Shown one piece after another: positions 56,001 through 64,000 of a DNA stretch of 64,000 nucleotides. The notes under the pieces are model-generated. The model made no database searches. It was not told where the DNA came from and saw only the letters and a program-made list of their open reading frames with translations. The first letter of the stretch is position 1; every line of letters begins with the position of its first letter. The position numbers and the translations under genes were made by a program. The DNA is from Taenia hydatigena (lineage: Eukaryota; Platyhelminthes; Cestoda; Cyclophyllidea; Taeniidae). Location: the NCBI GenBank assembly GCA_036345935.2, contig JADWOT020000006.1, positions 3,039,493 through 3,103,492 of the forward strand. Direction: 5' to 3'.

Positions 56001-56466
56001 TGAAGGTAGTGAAATCGGCACTTTGTACGCATCTACCAGAAGCCAACATTTGTCGCCCCATTGAAGTGAGAGGAAGTGGATCAGTAGGAAGAACATCTGA
56101 GAGCTCGTTCACTTCGAATAAGTGGTGAGAAATTGCCACTTTGGCCTGACCAGGTTACCGTTCAAACTGCCACCCTAGAGTGTGACCAGGAAGGAACCAC
56201 TCAGGTGCATGCCACATGCAAATATTCATCTACAGTATCCTCCGTGAGTAGATCAAACCAGGTTTCAGCTAGCGAATTCACTGGAAAGCAGAAGGTGTGC
56301 TTAGTCCACCCGTAGGTTGGGTAAATGCCAAAGCAGTACACACACACACACAGAGAGAGAGTGAAAGGCAGAAGCGTTGAGAAAGTTGGAAATAAAAGGT
56401 GATAATGAAGGAAGAGCAGTTGGAGAGGTTGGGCGAAGGGTAAAGTTGAAGGATTGGATTGCCTAC

Positions 56467-56749
56467 CTCCCTACAAACCGTAGAAATCTGTCCCTCATCC
56501 ATGAGAGTCTCAGTGACCACCTCGGTTAGGGAGCCACCATCCAAGTATTCCATGACAACCCAAAGTTCATCCGCCTCCACTAGATAGGAGTCAAGGTAGT
56601 TGACAACGTTGACATGTTTATTGCCCTTCATCACGAAGATCTCGTTCACAATCAGCTCCTTCTTGGGCTGCAATTTGAGGTTCATCTGCTTGATGGCCAC
56701 ACGTCGACCTGTGGCAATCTCAACACCCAGACTCACTATCCCCGTTGCG
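56467..56749 (-). pseudogene. Inverted copy of the PAK N-lobe exon
   Basis: It encodes the same residues as 37065-37347 with both splice sites preserved. I could see only one base change, a synonymous one near the 3' end (AGA to AGG, Arg). No PAK exon for the preceding kinase start, CRIB or C-lobe is found next to it, so by itself it is an orphan kinase-domain exon. It could be unexpressed, part of an unseen transcript, or an assembly duplicate. Confidence 0.85.
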
Positions 56750-59368
56750 CTGAAAGGAAACAGAGACACACGATTAGCCCTCTACAGACAAACGTGTAGG
56801 CTAACGAGGTACTTCGAAGACGTGGCAAACCATTCAAATCAGGCATGAGGGACAAATTCAACGCCATTCACCTACTCTCTCCCTCACTATGGCTATCAGT
56901 CAGTATTCTCCCTTTTCGAGAGGAAGGCGATCTAAAAGAGCCTATGAGCTAACTAACTGCACTTGCGGCCACCTACGTAGCCTAAAGTACGGTGGTTTCC
57001 GTCGTAAAAAAAACACTTCGAGGTACTTAGCTCTTTACACACGGCGCAGCAAGTTGTGAGAGTGAACAAACATAAACCATTTATGACTCCCGGTGGATTA
57101 GCCATGTGACTGAGAGTGATGGATGCCATCACGTGGCCAGAACAAGTTCGGCCGGTTTTTTGTTGGCCTCGGCGTAGTGGCGTGTTGCGACCTTTAAGGT
57201 GCGCGTGGGCGCTCACAGTCACGCGCCAGCAGACGCGGACACCCAATCGGACCTTTGGTACGATACGCCCTCTCTCTCTCTGTGGCCCTCCTTCCCATCT
57301 ACCTCTCCTTCCTCAACCCTCCGATTCACGGTGTTGGTTGCAACTTGGTTGTGTTGCCAACTAGGTTGAGACTGAAGTGGAGGGAAGAGCAGAATCTTCA
57401 CACCTAGGTTATTTGTTGGCATTTGACGAGATGGTGGCAAGGCTCAGCACAAAAGTAAAGGAAAACAGAAGGTGGGAAAAAACATGCGTGAGCAAGCGAA
57501 TACTCGAGCCTTAATGTGAAGGTGTCAATAATGACTTTCAGTGCTTCATGGTGTGCGGAGGGATGACGGGACAGTCGGTTGGCGCCTACATCAAATGAGT
57601 TCAGTCAACGTGCTAATAACAACAGAGCCTCAAAAGCCTCTTAATTTAATGCCGTTTAAAATGCTGTCTTTCACATCCACAACAAAAACGCCGACCGACT
57701 GACTGAGAGACAGGCTGGATTGCGATGAGAACTGGCGTCTGCATTTCAAAGCACGCTGTGTAGACGATCAAACAATGCATTCATAGCCCCGGATAATGGG
57801 AGGGTGTGTGGTAAATGGTAGATGCAATAATTTATCTGCTGAGAGCCATTCACGTTTGACATTTATCTATTTTCAATGCAGCACACTTAAAAGGTGCCCA
57901 AGAAAACGCCTCGCCATCATTCAGAAACATCCCGCATCCCGACAAGATTCCACGTCGCCCCTTGGAATGGGGGGAGGAGGGGCACCACCAGGGTAGACAC
58001 TCTAATGGGCACACTGGAAATAAATGTGGGACGATAAAAATAGAGAGACAAAACCTCCTACAAAGGTTAAATTTACAGCAAGTTTGTGCCAACTTCGAAA
58101 CAAATGACCGTGCATGAACTGTACTGACGAGCATTCCACAAAAAGTGAAAACTGAATAGTCTTCCTACAACTATTTGACTTCTACCACAAACCTACTTAT
58201 CTGAGTCATGGCTGTGGGTTAAGTGATCATCGCCTTACCGCGATTTAATTACAGGTCAATGACCTGGTTTTATGGGGGTGCAGTGTGCCAGTGCATGCGA
58301 CTAAAGCAAAAGGTGGGGAATTGACCCACTCTGTCACCGAGACAACATTACAGCAACACATTTCATACTGAAAAGAACCCCTTCCTACATCCACATAGTT
58401 GGCAAAAAAATTATCGCAACGGTGATTTTGTTTCAATTGCGGAGATGAGAACCATTTACTCTAAAGACGCATCAGCGTTTAGTACCAACTTTTGTGGGAG
58501 AATCAACCACATGGTGCATAAATGAGTGACTTCTTCAGCTCCACCAATGAGCCTTTTAAAATCCAATCATCTGTAACACTCAAGTTTTGTAGGTACTGTT
58601 TCCATTCCCTCGTTCGCTCACCCACTAACCCCATTAAGGACAAAGACACAGGATGTGTCCGTCCGCCTACGATCGAGACGTGTGGCAGTTCAGTTCAATG
58701 CTGTTCAGCCAATGAATCAGCCCCCTTTTCGTCATTCCAGACAATCTGAAAAGTCAACGTAACACCCACTTGATCCCACTAATTCCACTTTGATCAGTTG
58801 GGAAATCACCAGCAAGACATGGCGCCCACACCGAAGGCGTATGAATTCATTTACTTGGCTAGCAAAAGCAACCTCAAGACGTAAAATGGATGACATTTCC
58901 GTCCTGCTTTTGGGGCAGCATAAAACAGCACCGATGTTCGCTCCAAAAAGTGGCGCACTTCAGGCCTGCTTGACGTATGCAAAAAAGGAGGAAGACCAAA
59001 GACAACCTTTCTTTGAATTGAAACAAACAAGAAGGCTCATTTGGCAACGAATTCCTCCCCACCTTCTGCTGTCTTCATTCATCTACCTATTTGATGAAGT
59101 ATCTGGCACACCCACTGTGAGTAGGGAGGCAGGAAGTGTCAAGACTTCCTGTTGTTATCGTTTATGCAGAAGAAGCAACCACAAGACGCACCCAGAGGGG
59201 AGGAGAAGGGAGGGGAGGGGAGGAGAGAGACAGGAAATACACCCTAAACGAAAGGAAGGCTGGCAACATTTAAGCAATCAATCGGGGCCAGAAAGCAGCC
59301 AAACCACACAACTTGTTTGTCTACTGTAATGTCGGAAATGTTGCATGTTGGTGTGTGAGGGTGTGTAT

Positions 59369-59519
59369 GTGTGTGTGTGTGTGTGTGTGCAGTGCGGAAA
59401 GAAGCACGCGAACCGCAAATAAGTGTGCCGCTCACACATTCATGTGGATACGTTTATGGGGGTAATCGCTAGGCAAACAGATGGACCAAATGTGTGTGCG
59501 TGTGTGTGTGTGTGTGTGT
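59369..59519 (+). repeat. Two GT microsatellites in arm 2
   Basis: Runs at 59369-59389 and 59491-59519, both longer than their arm 1 partners (34438-34452 and 34317-34336). Together they account for most of the roughly 34-base length shift at this end of the arms. Confidence 0.8.
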
Positions 59520-59782
59520 TTGTGAGAGGAGACAAAAAAGCTACATATTAATACGTACAAGTGTACGAACATGTTATTAGAGCGCAAAAACAGTCAGTAA
59601 AGAGGTGACGGTAGACATGAAAGGTGCATAGATGTCAGCACCGACAGATCTACGGAACCCAAGGATTGTAAGAAAGGAACAGAGGAATTGCAAGAGATTT
59701 TGTGAGGGCAATGGGTGGATTTATCGGCCATAACTTCTGGAGTAGAGCGTTGTCAACGGTGTGACTTGATTCGCATTTCGCC

Positions 59783-59822
59783 GTGGGATCGTACTGCTTC
59801 CGCGGCACAACCTCGGGTGTGA
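59783..59822 (-). pseudogene. Relic of a PAK catalytic-loop exon at the arm 2 boundary
   Basis: On the minus strand this reads (F)TPEVVPRKQYDPT, a diverged form of [13 protein letters not shown] from the PAK exon (about 34 of 40 bases alike). Stops (TAA TAG) lie just before it in that frame. It abuts the outer end of arm 2 and is not present at the matching end of arm 1, so it is a third, older kinase fragment. Confidence 0.6.
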
Positions 59823-60859
59823 ACTATTACGGTTTCTCTCCTCAAGCTTGGCATCATCGCTCCTTTTAACTGCCACTTTGGCTGCGTGGTCTTAAGGACC
59901 GATCCAAAGTGTTTTAGCGTCCAGATTCTTACTTCGCGACTCAGTAGCGGATACATTAAGAATCGTAGCGTCTGGTTCAAATAAGTCTGCAGCAGAGGAA
60001 CCCCAAACGTATAGGAGGAATCCAGAAACCAAGGCGCCGCTAGTGACAATAAAGTGACTTTGGATGCAACCTTAGAGCGTTCCGCTGATAAGACCTACTT
60101 TGATTTCAGCTGCGTTTTGCATTTGAATTATCATTTCTCAAATGATGGCAACATTGTTTTTAGTTTATTAAGATACTTGCTTGATGTATTGGTAGCCAAA
60201 GGAGCCTCCTCAGTTGCATCGCTTACCAGTAAAGTAAATATTTTTTATGGCTTTGCAATTCTCCCATCGAATATGTAGATGACCAGCGGTGGAGACTTCA
60301 TTTTTATTCGATTTGCTTTTGCAAGCATTCAGAGGCTGTTTTGAAGGACATTGTAGAGTATAAATCGCATCAAAAGACTAGTGCAGCATATGGGACGCCG
60401 CTAAAAGCTTAACTCTGCGTTACAACGGCAACAGGCAAGCGCTGAGTGTAGCAGCGATGGAAGCAGTGGTGAGGAAGGTGAAGGTGATTGGAATTCACTC
60501 TCCAGCGTCTTCACGCGTGGAAGAAGAAGACGCGTACAGCGTACAGCCTACGTACAGCGTTCCTCCAGTATCCGAACTGAGGCCTCGTATAAAGGATGAC
60601 AATGATAATGGCGTCTGATAAAACTACAGAAGTCTGCTCTGAATCGCGCTACCACCTTCCTTTTGCTTTAACTATGACCGTAATACTCTTCAACAAGCAT
60701 TAGACTTACAATTTTGTGAACCTTTTTACAGTTTGGAGTTGTTGCTGCTGCGTGTGTGATAAGGATAGAGGCTAATCCATTCAAATGGTGGCATCCTTGC
60801 AAGCTGCCAATAGATACGGGTCAGAATGGCTCATAATTGAAGGAGCGATGTTAACTATG

Positions 60860-61045
60860 GCAGTGTAATACTTTTTTATGACTACTGGTTTCGGTTTCGG
60901 TCAAGGAGAGGTGGCCATATTGCTCTAGCCGCGTGGGCTGGCCTCCGAGCCGTGCCAGTAGCTCCACTCCTTCTTTTTATTGAATGCATATTCTGCCCTA
61001 GTATTCCGCTTTCTTTTGTCTTCAGGGAAGTCTCGGGCCGCTACA
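60860..61045 (-). repeat. Interspersed repeat R1, copy 3
   Basis: Reading the minus strand from 61045, it begins TGTAGCGGCCCGAG, then AGGGCAGAATATGCATTCAA, CTACTGGCACGGCTCGGAGG and ACCGAAACCGAAACCAGTAG, collinear with copy 1. Confidence 0.65.
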
Positions 61046-61254
61046 GGTAGAAATTAAGCCAAAAGTTGAAAGAGGCTTAGTTTTTCATTGTCGAGTCTTT
61101 TGCATTCAATAGGCTTGTAGTTAAAAGGGATCAGGGCCAGGAATGTGTATTTCATGTAACATTAATTTCGGAAACCATTTTGCCTAGGCTAGTTACAGTA
61201 AACAGTGATTTCTGTGAAGAAACAAAAAAAGGCGGTTACTAAATGCTAAATAAT

Positions 61255-61400
61255 TACGGACTATCAGGAAGGTACCTACAAAAGGGACCGAGACTGCCGG
61301 CATGGCCCGGAGGCCATCCCATCCTTCTAGGGCAAATTGGCCATCCAAGTGGCGGTAATTGGAACTGGCAGTCAAACAAACAAAGTAATGCAGTGTGATA
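61255..61400 (+). repeat. Interspersed repeat R1, copy 4 (5' part decayed)
   Basis: GACTGCCGGCATGGCCCGGA, then TCTAGGGCAAATTGGCCATC and AACAAACAAAGTA follow copy 1 in order. It sits about 200 bp from copy 3 in opposite orientation. Confidence 0.6.
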
Positions 61401-62044
61401 CCGCCTGACTGGTGGCTTCCAATGATTTGGCTCGCTTGAAAACAGTTCTTGGGCTCTGATAGTAAAGTACATTACAGCTAAGAGGTGAGTAGCAGTAAAA
61501 GGCCCAGATATGATACTTAAAAAGACTTAACTTCGTTTTGATGGAATATAAAAGAAGCGCTTTAGAAAGCCCGATAGGATCAAAGAATTGTGTACTAGTA
61601 ATAAGGTTCTTGGCCTAAGTAAAGGCAAAGGGGGATTGCTGCGGCTAACCTCCAATTAACTTTGTCGACGATCCCTCTTGACCGCAAAGTATCCATTAGC
61701 ATTAGAGAAATTTTGGACATTTACTAGCTCTGGATGTTTTGAAGCACCAAACATAAGCTGTATTGGATCCACCCAGATATCAAGAAACGGTCTGAAGGAA
61801 GGAGGCATAAAACTCGGGCAGGATATGTATCATGAATGCACAGAAGGGCTGAGTTGCAACTAGCATGACTCAACAATCGGGCTATCCGGCAAAGGGAAAA
61901 CGACTGCGCCTCTAAGATGTCTGTTAAAAATCCAAAATGTGGCTGGTGTGATCACAACCATTTGCTCCCAAACCTCAATCTATTTCGCGTAACATTGGCA
62001 AAATTAAAAGACCTTTGACGAAATGCAAAAATATTCACTGCAAA

Positions 62045-62250
62045 ATGCATAAATTTATGATTATTGTAGTGCTTTTTTGGTTGGAACTACCGGTTTCTGT
62101 CAAGGTTACAAAGGTAACCGTACTGCCCTCGCAGCGTGGGCTGGCCTCTGGGCCATGCCAGCAGTCTATTTCCCTCTGTCCGTTGAATATATATGTTCTA
62201 CCCTATCATTCTGCCTTCTTTTGCCTTCGAGGAAGCCTCGGGATGCTACA
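62045..62250 (-). repeat. Interspersed repeat R1, copy 5
   Basis: From 62250 on the minus strand it begins TGTAGCATCCCGAGGCTTCC and keeps TATATATTCAACGGACAGA and GCTGGCATGGCCCAGAGGCC. It is the closest relative of copy 1 and has a single decamer unit. Confidence 0.7.
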
Positions 62251-63020
62251 ATTATCTTCAGCAATCAAATTGATTGTTCGTCTAACTTACGGTTTTGGTT
62301 AAGGGGCATTTGATTGACCATTGTACCTCCGATATTGATATTACATCCCAGTTTTATGTCTTCTTTTGTTTACAAGGGAGTCTTAGAATGAACCGAGCAC
62401 ACATTTCCATCTTATTAAAAAGTTAAGCTTTTAGGCTTTGCAAATAGCTTGAGGCGTCTGCAGATCATAAGTTATGTCGTTACCGTTCCTGTTCGTTGAA
62501 AGGAAGGGCAAATATACTTAGAGAAAAATTTAAACAAGTAACTTAATTACGGTGTTTTAGCAAAACTTAGTAAATGTTGCTCATAAATCGCCAGGGTTAA
62601 GCCTTAGTTTTCCGTAAAAGTTATTATTTAACGACAGATGTTTCATTTGTTTATGTTAACTAATGGGAATACTATTCGTGCAGCTTAAGGTCGATCTTGT
62701 GCAATTTATTGGCTGGATCGGGAATTAATTGCTTATACGGCAATGGTGTTGTGACTTATACGTGCGGGTATGGTTTTTAGTTTTGGTCAATTATGAATTA
62801 GAGATAATGCGGAACCTTGAATTTTAGAGTCCGTTTATGACACTAAACTTTCCTAATTTTTATAGTCTTTTTACCCACTTTACATCTTCATGTCAGGCAC
62901 TCCTAACTTAAGACGCTAAGTATGTTGCATGACGGATTGTAAGAAGTGATATCTGGAACCGATAAATCTGTCTTTATCCTGGCTTGATATTATGGTGAAA
63001 CCCAGAATGTTATAGTCTAG

Positions 63021-63039
63021 ATGAACCTTGCTTTAACAG
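63021..63039 (+). CDS. Possible short first exon joined to terminal exon B
   Basis: ATGAACCTTGCTTTAACAG followed by GTTTCT leaves one base, the phase required at 63129. The evidence is only phase, spacing and the partial conservation of ATGAACCTTGC in copy A. Confidence 0.2.
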
Positions 63040-63128
63040 GTTTCTTGTTGAATCCATTTTGTTATTTGTTTGCAATCTTATCATTCGAAACACTACCCAC
63101 TGCTTTACGTCTTTATTTTTTTTTTCAG

Positions 63129-63289
63129 CTAAGGACGCTATTGTTAAGGTGTTTAAGAAAGATTCGAGTGGGGACTCGAAGGAGGATAGCAAAGCCGCTT
63201 GCTCAAAGCAATCAAAATGCTTAAATCCCGAAAGCGCTGGGTCCCTCAATTCAAGTGGGCACGCCGTAGATAGTATAAAGCCAAAATAA
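63129..63289 (+). CDS. Terminal exon B of an unrecognised Lys/Ser-rich protein
   Basis: The acceptor TATTTTTTTTTTCAG ends at 63128. KDAIVKVFKKDSSGDSKEDS, KAACSKQSK and a polar tail end SIKPK with TAA at 63287-63289. It is the same length and phase as exon A. A short ATG stretch at 63021-63039 (MNLALT plus one base, then GT) would splice in phase across an 89-bp intron. No signal peptide or known domain is visible, and I do not recognise the family. Confidence 0.5.
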
Positions 63290-64000
63290 CCTATGAGTGG
63301 CAACCACTCTACTGGAGATTTTGAGTGTTGGCAAGGTCCTTCGTTCCCATGACGATCGCAGTCGAAACAGGGTTTCTGCTGCACTGCTATCTGATGCTTC
63401 CCGAAGTTTGCTTAACAAACACACAATTCTTCATTAGAGTCCCCAATTTATTTATACTGACATTCAAATTTCCCTTGCTTGTTAAGGTTAATCCGGAAAC
63501 AATGTAGTCTGCGTTTATTATTACATTTCCCGCAAATGCACTTTGGTGCTATTCATCTGTCATATTGTATTTACATCGTATGCAATTAAGTATGCAGTCT
63601 TCTTTGTTGGGTTCAGCTTTTTTATAAAATGCTGCAAATTCGTGTTAAAATATGACATATGGCTATTGCTGATTCAAACCTCTTCAAAATTATGTCGGTT
63701 GCTATGGTTTCCAGTTGATAGCCAGCATGAGATCAGCCACTTTAATCCAGCAAATTTTTTCCTATTTGGGTGGTAATAAATCATTGAGTGATAGTATTGG
63801 GTATTTGACATAGACGCGGAACTAAATCATTTGTCTCTTGCGGGTTCCTCGCACATACGGCCTTTAAATGCACTTCAAACTCAAGCACGTGAACTCGACC
63901 ACAATCATCAGGTAAGTGTACCTACTATCAAGCAGTTGTCATCGATGAACTCGCACGTGCTTGCTTTTTGGAGTTGATGGCGAAGTGCTGGAAGTCGAAT

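Larger units (their letters stand above)
59823..62669 (+). other. Region between arm 2 and copy B
   Basis: It contains R1 copies 3, 4 and 5 and an open stretch at 60405-60599 that may be an exon (see findings). Nothing else recognised. Confidence 0.45.
62670..63995 (+). repeat. Diverged direct duplication, copy B
   Basis: Partner of 49590-50960. It may continue past the window end. The best-conserved parts are the terminal exon and about 100 bases after it. Confidence 0.7.

Overview
This is eukaryotic nuclear DNA with intron-split genes and large introns. The proteins are animal-type. Gene style and content suggest a flatworm, most likely a parasitic one such as a tapeworm; that assignment is inference, since no marker gene names the species.

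Layout: (1) 0.5-16.4 kb, plus strand: a SPOP-like MATH-BTB-BACK gene. Seven coding exons join in phase into 496 codons plus stop; the first exon is unresolved. A 53-codon small membrane-protein ORF sits in its second intron beside a CpG-rich stretch. (2) 17.7-48.0 kb, plus strand: a complete group I p21-activated kinase (PAK) gene in ten exons. The order is proline motifs, CRIB/autoinhibitory segment, Ser/Gly-rich linker, PIX-binding motif, His-rich linker, kinase domain and C-terminal tail. The last exon (30 residues) and a candidate first exon (22 residues) are short and were found by reading splice sites and phases. (3) 34.07-43.84 kb and 51.88-59.78 kb: two arms of a large, roughly 98 % identical inverted duplication. 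Arm 1 is the middle of the PAK gene, with the two exons from the ATP-binding loop to the activation segment. Arm 2 is an inverted copy about 4 kb downstream of the PAK stop. Both kinase exons in it have intact reading frames and splice sites, but about 1.9 kb of intron is missing. (4) 49.6-51.0 and 62.7-64.0 kb: two diverged direct copies of a segment carrying a short lysine/serine-rich terminal exon of unknown family. They lie on either side of arm 2. (5) At least five copies of a short interspersed repeat with TGTAG/CTACA ends, and a second repeat family with copies in PAK introns and in both arms.

The SPOP-like protein is expected to be a substrate adaptor of Cullin-3 ubiquitin ligase; the PAK is expected to be a Rac/Cdc42 effector kinase. 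Nothing here ties the two together functionally. The most notable feature is the inverted kinase-core duplication. It could give hairpin or antisense RNA, seed a new kinase gene, or be an assembly artefact; long reads would decide.
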